Shown piece after piece: positions 26,092-34,481 of a stretch of 64,000 nucleotides of DNA; within the stretch, counting starts at the first letter, position 1, and each line of letters opens with the position of its first letter. The translations under genes were made by a program, and so were the position numbers. The notes under the pieces are model-generated. The model did not search any database and had not been told where the DNA came from. It worked only from the letters and a program-made list of their open reading frames with translations. The DNA comes from CAIKLP01 sp965279595 (GTDB taxonomy: Bacteria > Bacteroidota > Bacteroidia > Sphingobacteriales > Sphingobacteriaceae), in assembly GCA_965279595.1 (NCBI GenBank), contig OZ257246.1, positions 2,764,450 to 2,828,449 on the forward strand, given 5' to 3'.

Positions 26092-26724
26092 TTATTTTGC
26101 TTTTAATATGGCTTTAACCCATTTCGGAATTAATAATTTTCTTTCCTGTATAACCATTTCGAATTCTTTATCTGATAGGTTGCCAATGTTCATTAAAACC
26201 GGCTTAGCAACAAATGGAAATACGATCATGCCTATTAAATTCATAATAAATTGTAAGGGATGCATAGGTGTAATTTTTCCATCCTTAATGCCTTGTTGAA
26301 ACTGTTTCAATAAGCTTGATTTTAACAGAACTTCTTTCAAACCTATTTTAGATACTAATACATTAGGCTGGGTTCTTAACTCTGTTAATAGGAATAATGG
26401 AATTTCAGGATTGTCTAAGAGTAAGTCAATATATCGATGAGCTAAAGTTTCTACCTTCTTTTCTAAGGTGGTTTTTTCATCATTAAAAACTTCTGCAACA
26501 GACTTCAAAAAGAGTTGCATGGTTTCTAACATGATGATATCAAATAATTTTTCTTTGCTGCGGAAATAATAATTCAAAAGGGCCAAATTTATTCCAGCTT
26601 CTTCTGCAATATCCCTAGTTCGGGTGGCTGAGAATCCCTTTTTATGAAAAACCAAACGAGCAGCATTCTTAATTTTCTCCTCTGTATTGATGTCTAATTC
26701 AGGCTTTTGCTTCAATTTTGCCAT
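26092..26724 (-). CDS. TetR-family repressor of the exporter operon (CecR-like)
   Basis: A 210-residue regulator with a TetR helix-turn-helix (about 16-62; ATRTRDIAEEAGINLALLNYYFRSKEKLF is the recognition region) and a helical ligand domain. It is the first gene of the minus-strand set, 51 bases before the tolC gene, as CecR (YbiH) is for ybhGFSR. It probably represses the operon until a toxic ligand binds; I see no clear palindrome upstream. Confidence 0.88.
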   Translation of the reverse strand: MAKLKQKPELDINTEEKIKNAARLVFHKKGFSATRTRDIAEEAGINLALLNYYFRSKEKLFDIIMLETMQLFLKSVAEVFNDEKTTLEKKVETLAHRYIDLLLDNPEIPLFLLTELRTQPNVLVSKIGLKEVLLKSSLLKQFQQGIKDGKITPMHPLQFIMNLIGMIVFPFVAKPVLMNIGNLSDKEFEMVIQERKLLIPKWVKAILKAK

Positions 26725-26826
26725 TTCTTCAATTAATTAATGGCACAAAATAAATACTTTTTTTTCAATTAAACAAGTTATTTAATCAAATGATTAAAAT
26801 TTATACAAATATCAAATTCTGCAGGC

Positions 26827-26950
26827 TGAATAATTTTAAATTTTGAGTTTTAAATTTTAAATGTCAATTAAACCAATTTTAAATTAGCATTTTGACTAAG
26901 TATTTCGACTTTCGGAGAACAATTCAAAATTTAAAATTCAAAATTATTAG
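26827..26950 (+). repeat. family A inverted repeat element, copy with TTTTGACTAAG centre (1)
   Basis: Left arm AATTTTAAATTTTGAGTTTT, centre CATTTTGACTAAGTATTTCG then ACTTTCGGAGAAC, right arm AATTCAAAATTTAAAATTC. The same element recurs 261 bases on. The 40 bases after the right arm (GTTGCAAATACTAGCCAATC) resemble the 3' end of the ice-binding gene that follows the second copy, suggesting a decayed tandem duplication. Confidence 0.72.
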
Positions 26951-27091
26951 AAAGTGCGTAGTTAGTTGCAAATACTAGCCAATCAGTATTACTGTAGGTT
27001 TATAAACCGGGGTACGTATTCTAAAAGTTTTATTCTCGAACATTCTATTTATTTAAATGCATATAAAACTTGCATTATCACAGACATTGAT

Positions 27092-27212
27092 AAATTATGA
27101 ATATTAAATTTTGAATTTTAATTGTCAATTAATCCAAATTTAAATTAGCATTTTGACTAAGTATTTCGACTTTCGGAGAACAATTCAAAATTTAAAATTC
27201 ATAATTATTAAT
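27092..27212 (+). repeat. family A inverted repeat element, copy with TTTTGACTAAG centre (2)
   Basis: Left arm AATTATGAATATTAAATTTT, centre nearly identical to 26827-26950, right arm AATTCAAAATTTAAAATTC followed by ATAATTATT. It ends about 20 bases before the stop codon of the ice-binding gene. Confidence 0.72.
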
Positions 27213-27231
27213 AATTGCGTTTTAGTTGCAA

Positions 27232-27972
27232 CTAGTACCCAATCACATTCCCCTCCAAAGTAACCGATCCATTACGTGCAAGCGCTCTTCCATCAAGTGT
27301 TGCACCAGTTTTAAAAGTGATAGATTCTAATGCAATTATATTTCCTTTCATAGCTGAAGTTGTTCCGATAGATGCTGAACTACTTATTTGCCAGAATATA
27401 TTTTTTGCTTGTGCTCCACCTGCTAAAAATACTTGTCTACCAGATGTTGTGGTGAATGAACTAGCTACTTGAATAATAAAAATTGCATCTGCATTTCCTT
27501 TAGCATCAAAAGTAACATCACCTGTAGAGATAGCTAAAGAAGAAGTAGATTTATATAAACCTGGAGTTAATGTTAATCCACCAATATTACCTGAAATGGT
27601 AACCATATCTGTAGCCAATCTATCTTTTAGATTATCATAAATTGCAACCAAATCTAATTTAGATTGAACTGCGATGTTATCATTTATTCTCAAAGTTCCA
27701 TTGATAATTCCTGGAGGAAAACCACCAACTGATGTGCCTGGACTTAAAGCAATATCACCATTGATAACTGTTTGGCCGGTACTTGTAATAGCTGCACCTG
27801 CAATAATGGCAATAGTTGATGTTGATTGCAGTTCAACTGGTGCTTGAATGGTTGTTTGTAATGGAATTACTTGTGTGGTTCCTGGATTTCCTGTACTTTC
27901 TTTCTTACATCCCGCAGCAATAATAACCACTGCAATCACTAACCCTAAACCTGTTTTTAAATTCGTCTTCAT
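27232..27972 (-). CDS. DUF3494 ice-binding-like lipoprotein
   Basis: A 246-residue protein with lipobox IIAAGC (Cys22) and a DUF3494 domain (about 50-246): STIAIIAGAAITSTGQT, NGDIALSPG, LTPGLYK, DAIFIIQ, NIFWQISSSASIGTTSAMKG and GRALARNGSVTL are family landmarks. DUF3494 folds as a beta-solenoid and includes ice-binding proteins of sea-ice and glacier microbes. Lipid anchoring would display it on a membrane surface. Family membership is clear; actual ice binding is inferred. No neighbour helps. Confidence 0.9.
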   Translation of the reverse strand: MKTNLKTGLGLVIAVVIIAAGCKKESTGNPGTTQVIPLQTTIQAPVELQSTSTIAIIAGAAITSTGQTVINGDIALSPGTSVGGFPPGIINGTLRINDNIAVQSKLDLVAIYDNLKDRLATDMVTISGNIGGLTLTPGLYKSTSSLAISTGDVTFDAKGNADAIFIIQVASSFTTTSGRQVFLAGGAQAKNIFWQISSSASIGTTSAMKGNIIALESITFKTGATLDGRALARNGSVTLEGNVIGY

Positions 27973-28071
27973 TTTGTTTTTTTAAATTCAATTTATTAAA
28001 AACAAAAGTGAAGGAATTACAAGGAACTCGCTTATAGTTAGGGGGTGGATTGTTATATAAGTTTTGGATTT

Positions 28072-28412
28072 TTAATGTGTTGATGAGATAATGTGTTGAT
28101 GTGTTAATGAGGCGTTGATGAGGTAATGTGTTGATATGTTAATGTGTTGATGTGTTAATGATGCGTTGATGAGATGATAATGTGTTGATAAGAAAATGTG
28201 TTAATGAGGTAATGTGTTGATGAAGCTTTGAAGAGATGATAATGTGTTGATGAGTTAATTAGATATGATCTTAAATGAAGGAGCAAAATTGATTAAAATT
28301 AAAATACCCAATCGCTTGAAATCCTTCATTGATATAAATACTAAATAACCAGCTAAAATACCCACGAAGTACAATTAACACATCAACACATTATCTCATC
28401 AACACATTAACC
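28072..28412 (+). repeat. octamer-word inverted repeat element (family B), largest copy
   Basis: The left arm (about 28074-28260) is about twenty 8-nt words (GTGTTGAT, GTGTTAAT, GAGATAAT, GAGGTAAT) with occasional 11-nt words (GATGCGTTGAT, GAGATGATAAT); the right arm (28373-28412) is the inverted complement. The centre (about 28261-28372) is unique. On the minus strand the right arm starts at the TAA stop of the LLM gene, exactly as at 4460 for the response regulator. Confidence 0.78.
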
Positions 28413-29426
28413 ACCGTTCACCAACCCTCTCACCTTCCCAATCAACTCAATCGATCTCATTAATTTTTCATGTGATAAAGAAGCAGTGTCCATTTGAAAG
28501 GTAAAGCGGCTAATTCCACCTAAAGCTTCACTGTGTCTTCTAATTTTTTCAGCAACTGCTTCCGGACCACCAACCACTAATGCACCTCTTGTTCCTGCTT
28601 GTGAATCAAAATGAGCACGAGTTACAGGAGGCCAGCCTCTTTCTTTTCCAATATTGGTAAATGCATCAGCGTAACCTGGATAAAAATCTTCAATTGCTTC
28701 TTCCGTTGTTTCACCAACATAACCTAAAGAATGCAAGCCCACTTTCAATTCACTTAATGCATATCCTGCTTTTACACCTGCTTCTCTGTATAAATCAACA
28801 AGCGGACGGAAACGATGGGTTTCTCCACCAATCACAGCCACCATTAAAGGAAGTCCTAATTGCCCTGCACGTATAAAAGATGCAGGGGTTCCACCGACTC
28901 CTAACCAAATTGGAATGCGCTCTTGCACCGGACGAGGATAAACAGGTATATCAACCAAACTAGCTCTGAACCTACCTTTCCAATTCACTATTTCCTCATC
29001 CCTAATTTGAAGAAGCAAATCTAATTTCTCTGCAAACAATGCATCATAATCGTGTAAGTCATAACCAAATAATGGGAAGGCTTCTGTAAAAGAACCTCTA
29101 CCCACTACCATTTCAGCGCGACCGTTTGAAATTAAATCTAAAGTGGCAAAATTCTGAAATACACGAACAGGGTCGGCAGCACTCAAAACGGTAACTGCAC
29201 TTGTTAAAATAATATTCTTAGTTCTTGATGCAGCTGCTGCTAGAATTAAAGTGGGTGCTGAATCCAAAAAATCTTTTCTGTGATGCTCTCCTATTCCAAA
29301 TACATCCAAACCTGAACGGTCGGCATGCTCCATTCTTTCTAACAATTGCGCCATGGCAACTTCACTCTTTGCGGTATTTCCCGCACTTCCCATTGCCGCA
29401 GCAAAACTATCTATTCCAATTTCCAT
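28407..29426 (-). CDS. LLM-class flavin-dependent oxidoreductase (luciferase-like)
   Basis: A 339-residue TIM-barrel protein of the bacterial luciferase-like family: GIGEHHRKDFLDSAPTLILAA near 46-66, ILTSAVTVLSAADPVRVFQ near 73-91, GRAEMVVGRGSF near 100-111 and VYPRPVQERIPIWLGVGGTP near 158-177. It would use FMNH2 or F420; a monooxygenase role is likely and substrate unknown. The stop codon lies in the octamer repeat. Divergent from msrA. Confidence 0.88.
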   Translation of the reverse strand: MEIGIDSFAAAMGSAGNTAKSEVAMAQLLERMEHADRSGLDVFGIGEHHRKDFLDSAPTLILAAAASRTKNIILTSAVTVLSAADPVRVFQNFATLDLISNGRAEMVVGRGSFTEAFPLFGYDLHDYDALFAEKLDLLLQIRDEEIVNWKGRFRASLVDIPVYPRPVQERIPIWLGVGGTPASFIRAGQLGLPLMVAVIGGETHRFRPLVDLYREAGVKAGYALSELKVGLHSLGYVGETTEEAIEDFYPGYADAFTNIGKERGWPPVTRAHFDSQAGTRGALVVGGPEAVAEKIRRHSEALGGISRFTFQMDTASLSHEKLMRSIELIGKVRGLVNGG

Positions 29427-29502
29427 AATTTTCTTTTTGTAATAATAGGAAAAAGGGGGGAAATGTTTGGAATGTAGAAGTTTGATTGAAGTATACGGGT
29501 GT

Positions 29503-29650
29503 TTATAATTATGAATTTTAAATTTTGAATTTTAAATGTTAATTAAAATAATTGTTGAATTAGGTTCAGCATTGCAAATGAAATTTGATAATTGAAATAC
29601 AGTTAGCTAAGTAATTAATTTAAAATTCAAAATTTAAAATTCATAATTAA
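29503..29650 (+). repeat. family A inverted repeat element upstream of msrA
   Basis: Left arm AATTATGAATTTTAAATTTT (from about 29508), right arm AAAATTCAAAATTTAAAATT then CATAATTAA. About 75 bases lie between. It sits in the divergent LLM/msrA spacer. Confidence 0.68.
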
Positions 29651-29719
29651 CTGCTTACTAATAGTCATATAAAAACAAAAACTTAGTTTGTTCGTTCTCC
29701 GTACATCCAATAAAAACAA

Positions 29720-30370
29720 ATGAAAAAACCAATTCCCTTATTACTTTTGTTATGTGTGGCGGTATTAACTGCTTGTGGACAAAGTAAACCTTTGGATAAA
29801 AAATTAATGAATCAAACAATCAATAAAGAAATGGAAAAAACTGTGGATACAATCACCTTTGGTGCTGGATGTTTTTGGTGTGTAGAAGCTATCTTTCAAC
29901 AAATAGATGGGGTAATTGCTGTTAACTCTGGATATATGGGTGGGCAAGTAAAAAATCCTAGTTATAAAGATGTTTGTTCAGGAACTACTGGACATGCGGA
30001 AGTGTGTCAGATAATTTATAATCCACAAAAAGTAAGTGTGGAAACTTTATTAGAAGCTTTTTGGGGCAGTCATGACCCAACCACATTAAATCGTCAGGGT
30101 GCTGATGTGGGCACTCAATACCGTTCGGTGATTTTTTATCATAATGAAAATCAACATGAATTAGCATTGGCTTATTTAAAGAAATTAAACGATGCTAAAG
30201 CCTTTGAAAAACCTGTAGTTACTGAAATAACAGCAAGTGAAGTTTTTTACAAAGCAGAAGATTATCATCAAAATTATTTCAATGCCAATGGTGATCAACC
30301 TTACTGCCAGTTTGTGATTCAACCTAAAGTTGATAAGTTTAAAAAAGTATTTGCTGATAAATTGAAGTAA
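29720..30370 (+). CDS. msrA: peptide methionine sulfoxide reductase A, lipoprotein form
   Basis: A 216-residue MsrA reducing methionine-S-sulfoxide. The catalytic GCFWC motif has nucleophile Cys51 and Cys54; SGYMGG, GHAEVC and FWGSHDPTTLNRQGADVGTQYRS follow as in the family. The first 19 residues are a signal peptide with lipobox LTAC (Cys19), so this copy is exported and lipid anchored, repairing envelope proteins. No MsrB is fused or adjacent. Confidence 0.94.
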   Translation: MKKPIPLLLLLCVAVLTACGQSKPLDKKLMNQTINKEMEKTVDTITFGAGCFWCVEAIFQQIDGVIAVNSGYMGGQVKNPSYKDVCSGTTGHAEVCQIIYNPQKVSVETLLEAFWGSHDPTTLNRQGADVGTQYRSVIFYHNENQHELALAYLKKLNDAKAFEKPVVTEITASEVFYKAEDYHQNYFNANGDQPYCQFVIQPKVDKFKKVFADKLK

Positions 30371-30379
30371 AGAAATACG

Positions 30380-30411
30380 CTCAACATCTATTCAAAAAAA
30401 TAGATGTTGAG
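30380..30411. terminator. hairpin between convergent msrA and CBS gene
   Basis: CTCAACATCTATT (30380-30392) pairs perfectly with AATAGATGTTGAG (30399-30411), a 13-pair stem with a 6-nt loop. T runs on either side are weak, so it may end both converging transcripts less efficiently than the others in the window. Confidence 0.65.
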
Positions 30412-30420
30412 TATTCTCAT

Positions 30421-30852
30421 TTAACTTCCTGAAATATAATTCTGTAAATGATCAATGGTTTGCTTTTGCTCTTCCATGATGAATTTTACTAAGTCACCAA
30501 TAGATAATAAACCAACCAAAGCATTTCCATCCATCACCAATAAATACCTAACCAGTTTATCTGTCATTAAAGTCATGCAATGATCTATACCATCTTGTGG
30601 ATTCACGCTGATGGGATGGTCATTCATAATTTCCCCTACTTGTGTTTCTTTGGAAGCCTTTCCTTTTAAAACCACCTTTCTTGCATAATCTCTTTCCGTA
30701 AATATTCCCAAAATTTTATCACCTTCTTGTACTACCAAAGCACCAATATTTTTCTCAACAAGCTGCTGCAAAGCACTGAATACAGTAATTTCATGGGTAA
30801 CAGTAAATACTTGAGCAGATTTCTGCTGCAATAAATCTTTTACTTTTTTCAT
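30421..30852 (-). CDS. CBS-pair domain protein
   Basis: A 143-residue protein made of two CBS motifs (about 5-60 and 70-130; ILGIFTERDYARKVVLKG and LVGLLSIGDLVKFIMEE end the halves). Such stand-alone CBS pairs bind adenine nucleotides and act as energy sensors for unknown partners. The frame is open to 30927, but ATG 30852 (MKKVKDLLQQK) is the family start. Convergent with msrA. Confidence 0.85.
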   Translation of the reverse strand: MKKVKDLLQQKSAQVFTVTHEITVFSALQQLVEKNIGALVVQEGDKILGIFTERDYARKVVLKGKASKETQVGEIMNDHPISVNPQDGIDHCMTLMTDKLVRYLLVMDGNALVGLLSIGDLVKFIMEEQKQTIDHLQNYISGS

Positions 30853-30956
30853 AATATATGGGCTTAAAGGGTGGCTTTTAAAAACACTTAAATATATGAA
30901 TTTGAAGGAATTAATCAAATAGACCAAGAGTTAATTTGGAATAAAAACCAAGTATG

Positions 30957-30988
30957 ATTTGATTATTCGGATTAAGGGAGTATTTTTG
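30957..30988 (+). promoter_or_regulatory. hppA promoter (TTTG-N19-TATTTTTG)
   Basis: The full Bacteroidota consensus: TTTG at 30958-30961 and TATTTTTG at 30981-30988 with 19 bases between. The leader would be about 42 nt. Confidence 0.75.
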
Positions 30989-31035
30989 CCCTCCTTAGAA
31001 ATCTAACATTAACTTAATAATCAAAAAAATACCTT

Positions 31036-33453
31036 ATGGATTTTTTACAAAACAATTTAATTTATTTTATACCTGCCTTAGGCCTAATAGGTCTGTTGGT
31101 TATGGCTTCAAAAAGAGCCTGGGTGGTGAAACAAGATGCTGGTGATGCAAAAATGACCGAATTAGCTGGTTATATTGCTGATGGTGCAATGGCTTTTTTA
31201 AAAGCAGAATGGAAAGTGTTAAGCATTTTTGTGGTTTTTGCTGCAGCTTTATTAGCTTATTCAGGTACCATTCATGAAGTAAATGGATTGCCAATTCATT
31301 CAAGTTGGATTATTTCCATTTCATTTATCATCGGTGCTGTTTTTTCAGCAACTGCAGGATACATTGGAATGAAAGTCGCAACAAAAGCGAATGTTCGTAC
31401 TACACAAGCTGCTAGAACTAGTTTGAAACAAGCTTTAAAAGTTTCTTTCACTGGTGGAACAGTAATGGGCTTAGGTGTTGCTGGTTTAGCAATCTTAGGT
31501 TTAGGTGGTTTATTTATCGTTTTCTTATCCATATTCGCTGATTTAGGCGCTGATACTGTTAAAACTGCTATTGAAGTATTAACTGGTTTCTCTTTAGGAG
31601 CTGAGTCTATTGCTTTATTTGCACGTGTGGGTGGTGGTATTTATACCAAAGCTGCTGACGTTGGAGCAGATTTAGTAGGTAAAGTTGAAGCAGGTATTCC
31701 TGAAGATGATGTTCGTAACCCAGCAACTATTGCTGACAACGTAGGTGATAACGTAGGTGATGTTGCCGGTATGGGTGCCGATTTATTCGGTTCTTATGTG
31801 GCTACAATATTAGCTACTATGGTATTAGGACAAGAAATTGTTGTTACTGATAACTTCGGTGGAATGTCTCCCATTTTATTACCAATGATCATTTGTGGTT
31901 TAGGTATTTTATTCTCTATAGTAGGAACTTGGTTTGTTACTATTAAGGATGATACTTCTAATGTGCAAAATGCATTGAACTTAGGTAACTGGTCTTCTAT
32001 GTTATTAACTGTTGCAGCCTCTTTCTTTATTGTGAATTGGATGTTGCCAGAAACATTAAGCTTAAGAGGTTATGAGTTTTCTAAAATGAATGTATTCTAT
32101 GCAATCGTGGTAGGAACTTTAGTAGGTGCAATCATGAGTATTGTTACTGAATATTATACAGCAATGGGTAAAAAGCCTGTGCTTTCCATCATTCAACAAT
32201 CAGCTACCGGGCATGCTACCAATATTATTGGAGGTTTATCGGTAGGTATGAAATCAACAGTAATTCCAATTTTAACATTGGCTGCTGGAATCATGGCTTC
32301 TTATTATTTCGCTGGATTATATGGAGTAGCAATTGCTGCTGCTGGTATGATGGCAACAACGGCTATGCAATTAGCTATTGATGCATTCGGACCAATTGCT
32401 GATAACGCAGGTGGTATTGCTGAAATGAGTCAATTACCTCCTGAAGTTCGTGAGCGTACTGATAATTTAGATGCGGTAGGTAATACAACAGCAGCAACTG
32501 GTAAAGGATTTGCTATTGCTTCTGCTGCTTTAACTTCATTGGCTTTATTTGCAGCCTTTGTAGGAATTGCAGGTATTGATGCCATTGATATTTATAAAGC
32601 TCCTGTTTTAGCTGGTTTATTTGTTGGTGGAATGATTCCATTTATTTTCTCTGCTTTGTGTATTCAAGCAGTTGGTAGAGCAGCTATGGACATGGTTCAA
32701 GAAGTTCGTCGTCAGTTCCGTGAAATTCCAGGAATTATGGAATACAAAGCGAAACCTGAATATGAAAAATGTGTAGCCATTTCTACTAAAGCATCTATCC
32801 GTGAAATGATGATGCCAGGTGCAATTGCTTTAATCACTCCTATCCTAGTTGGATTTATTTTCGGCCCTGAAGTATTAGGTGGTTTATTAGCAGGTGTAAC
32901 AGTTTCAGGTGTATTGATGGGAATTTTCCAATCAAATGCTGGTGGAGCTTGGGATAATGCAAAAAAATCATTTGAAAAAGGCGTAATGATTAATGGAGAA
33001 ATGTTCTACAAAAAATCAGAACCACATAAAGCATCTGTTACTGGTGATACAGTAGGAGATCCATTCAAAGATACTTCTGGTCCATCAATGAATATTTTAA
33101 TTAAATTGATGTCTATCGTTTCTTTAGTTATTGCTCCTTACATTTCTGTAGGAAATGGTGGTAACAACGATCACATGGAAATGAAAACAGAAATCAGAAT
33201 TGAAAAACATGTTGATTCATTAGGTAATGTAACTATGGATACCATCATGCTAATGAATGGTAAAGAAGTTAGCATGGATGAGCATTGCGCAGCAATGAGT
33301 CATGGTGTTTCATGCGGAACAGATATGGAAGCTTGTAAAGGAAAAAGTGAAGCTTGTAAAAAAGCTTGTGCTGATGGAAAAATGAGCAAAGAAGAATGTG
33401 AAAAGATGAGTAAAGAAGAATGCGAAAAGCATTGTGAGGAGGAGAAGAAATAA
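31036..33453 (+). CDS. hppA: membrane-bound ion-translocating pyrophosphatase with cysteine-rich tail
   Basis: An 805-residue M-PPase of about 16 helices that couples PPi hydrolysis to H+ or Na+ export. The catalytic DVGADLVGKVEAGIPEDD motif (about 212-229) and DNVGDNVGDVAG match the family. In GNTTAATGKG the alanine after TT is the K+-dependent form (K+-independent enzymes have Lys). The ion cannot be settled here. Residues beyond about 715 form an unusual hydrophilic tail with eight cysteines and a repeated KMSKEECE unit, not part of the core enzyme. A strong terminator follows. Confidence 0.94.
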   Translation: MDFLQNNLIYFIPALGLIGLLVMASKRAWVVKQDAGDAKMTELAGYIADGAMAFLKAEWKVLSIFVVFAAALLAYSGTIHEVNGLPIHSSWIISISFIIGAVFSATAGYIGMKVATKANVRTTQAARTSLKQALKVSFTGGTVMGLGVAGLAILGLGGLFIVFLSIFADLGADTVKTAIEVLTGFSLGAESIALFARVGGGIYTKAADVGADLVGKVEAGIPEDDVRNPATIADNVGDNVGDVAGMGADLFGSYVATILATMVLGQEIVVTDNFGGMSPILLPMIICGLGILFSIVGTWFVTIKDDTSNVQNALNLGNWSSMLLTVAASFFIVNWMLPETLSLRGYEFSKMNVFYAIVVGTLVGAIMSIVTEYYTAMGKKPVLSIIQQSATGHATNIIGGLSVGMKSTVIPILTLAAGIMASYYFAGLYGVAIAAAGMMATTAMQLAIDAFGPIADNAGGIAEMSQLPPEVRERTDNLDAVGNTTAATGKGFAIASAALTSLALFAAFVGIAGIDAIDIYKAPVLAGLFVGGMIPFIFSALCIQAVGRAAMDMVQEVRRQFREIPGIMEYKAKPEYEKCVAISTKASIREMMMPGAIALITPILVGFIFGPEVLGGLLAGVTVSGVLMGIFQSNAGGAWDNAKKSFEKGVMINGEMFYKKSEPHKASVTGDTVGDPFKDTSGPSMNILIKLMSIVSLVIAPYISVGNGGNNDHMEMKTEIRIEKHVDSLGNVTMDTIMLMNGKEVSMDEHCAAMSHGVSCGTDMEACKGKSEACKKACADGKMSKEECEKMSKEECEKHCEEEKK

Positions 33454-33460
33454 ATGAAAA

Positions 33461-33489
33461 AAGGAAGCTGAGAAGCTTCCTTTTTTTTT
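33461..33489 (+). terminator. rho-independent terminator of hppA
   Basis: AAGGAAGCT (33461-33469) pairs with AGCTTCCTT (33474-33482) around GAGA, followed by a nine-T run. Confidence 0.93.
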
Positions 33490-33512
33490 GTGTTGGAAAT
33501 TGGATTTGGAAA

Positions 33513-33625
33513 TAATTATGAATTTTAAATTTTGAATGCAATTGAATGAATTATTGAATTCAATGAATTTTGGGTAGCAGGTATAACGAATTATTTAGTA
33601 AAATTAGGTCTTCTTTTTTTGGGGT
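33513..33625 (+). repeat. family A element, inverted copy of 13600-13735
   Basis: AATTATGAATTTTAAATTTT, GAATGCAATTGAATGAATTA, TTGAATTCAATGAATTTTGG, TAGCAGGTATAACGAATTAT and AGGTCTTCTTTTTTT run in order and are the reverse complement of the segment upstream of arsR with about 90% identity by eye. Only one arm is evident here. Confidence 0.75.
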
Positions 33626-33663
33626 GGGTATTGGATAAGTGATGATGGGGTTTTGACAAATAA

Positions 33664-34353
33664 TTATTTCTTGGGGCTAAGGTTTGTAAGGCTTTTAAAA
33701 ACCAAATCGTTTAAGAAAGCAATGATTTCACTTTCTTCTTTAGTTTTACTAAAATCAGTTAGTGAAGGTAAATTATTCATAAAGAAATTCTGAAAATGTG
33801 CCATTTCTATGATGGTTGAAGCCAAGGACTTTGGATATTTATATTTTGGATTACACTCAGCAATCATATTCCCAATCACCGCACATAGATCTTTATAAGG
33901 TTTAAAAAAATGTTGCTTATTATCCTCTTCTACCTGCTTGGTTAAATAAGCCTTCGAACCATCTGAAATTACAATTTGATGCAATAAACTTTCATTGATA
34001 TAACTGGTTTGTAAATCATCTTCCACTTTTGATGCAAGTAATTTAATAACCTTTTTCAATCTTACTTTTGGATCAATTATATTATTGGTTTGAAAACTGA
34101 TTTGAAATTCAAGCCAACCCCAATACCAAGCAGTTAGGTAAACCAATAGCTTATGCTTGTTCTCAAAATATCGGTAGATCCCCGCCTCCGTTGTACCAAT
34201 TTCTTCCGCCAATTTTTTAAAAGTAAATGCTTCGAATCCTGCTTTGTGAATTAATTGTACACTATGCATGAGAATGTTTTTCCCTAATTCTGAACCCTCA
34301 GGATTACGAAGAAACAAGGCTTCATTCATCTTTATCTGTAATTGTAGCTTCAT
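33664..34353 (-). CDS. TetR-family regulator divergent from bestrophin/carbonic anhydrase
   Basis: About 229 residues, with a TetR helix-turn-helix (about 20-65; FTFKKLAEEIGTTEAGIYRYFENKHKLL) and a helical C-terminal domain. It is divergently transcribed from the bestrophin gene with a 19-bp palindrome between, so it probably controls both. GTG 34371 would add six residues; the ATG at 34353 is chosen but both fit the promoter. Confidence 0.85.
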   Translation of the reverse strand: MKLQLQIKMNEALFLRNPEGSELGKNILMHSVQLIHKAGFEAFTFKKLAEEIGTTEAGIYRYFENKHKLLVYLTAWYWGWLEFQISFQTNNIIDPKVRLKKVIKLLASKVEDDLQTSYINESLLHQIVISDGSKAYLTKQVEEDNKQHFFKPYKDLCAVIGNMIAECNPKYKYPKSLASTIIEMAHFQNFFMNNLPSLTDFSKTKEESEIIAFLNDLVFKSLTNLSPKK

Positions 34354-34386
34354 TTTACTGCTTTTTGGCACACCTAATCAAGGGCA

Positions 34387-34394
34387 CAAAGCTA
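34387..34394 (-). promoter_or_regulatory. tetR promoter -7 element TAGCTTTG (minus strand)
   Basis: CAAAGCTA on the plus strand reads TAGCTTTG on the minus strand, a perfect TAnnTTTG. Its upstream side points into the palindrome at 34420-34438. Confidence 0.65.
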
Positions 34395-34419
34395 AGTAAA
34401 ATATTTTTTACAATTATTT

Positions 34420-34438
34420 ATGATAGTATTACTATCAT
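34420..34438. promoter_or_regulatory. TetR operator candidate, 19-bp palindrome
   Basis: ATGATAGTA-T-TACTATCAT, a perfect 9-bp inverted repeat with a single central base. It lies between two divergent -7 elements (34387-34394 minus, 34454-34461 plus) and covers the -33 region of both, the expected place for a TetR dimer to block both promoters. Confidence 0.75.
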
Positions 34439-34453
34439 TTAAAAAACTATTCC

Positions 34454-34461
34454 TATCTTTG
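34454..34461 (+). promoter_or_regulatory. bestrophin promoter -7 element TATCTTTG
   Basis: Perfect TAnnTTTG, 21 nt before the bestrophin ATG and 16 bases right of the palindrome. Confidence 0.7.
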
Positions 34462-34481
34462 CATGAAATCAAAGTACTCTT

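Noticed and set aside
27973..28071. Signal for lateral transfer at the ice-binding gene
   Set aside because: No integrase, tRNA or clear composition break is visible; origin by transfer stays a possibility only.
28074..28260. Short iterated words suggesting CRISPR or plasmid iterons
   Set aside because: The 8-nt period is too short for CRISPR, and there is no replication gene; treated as an arm of an inverted repeat element.
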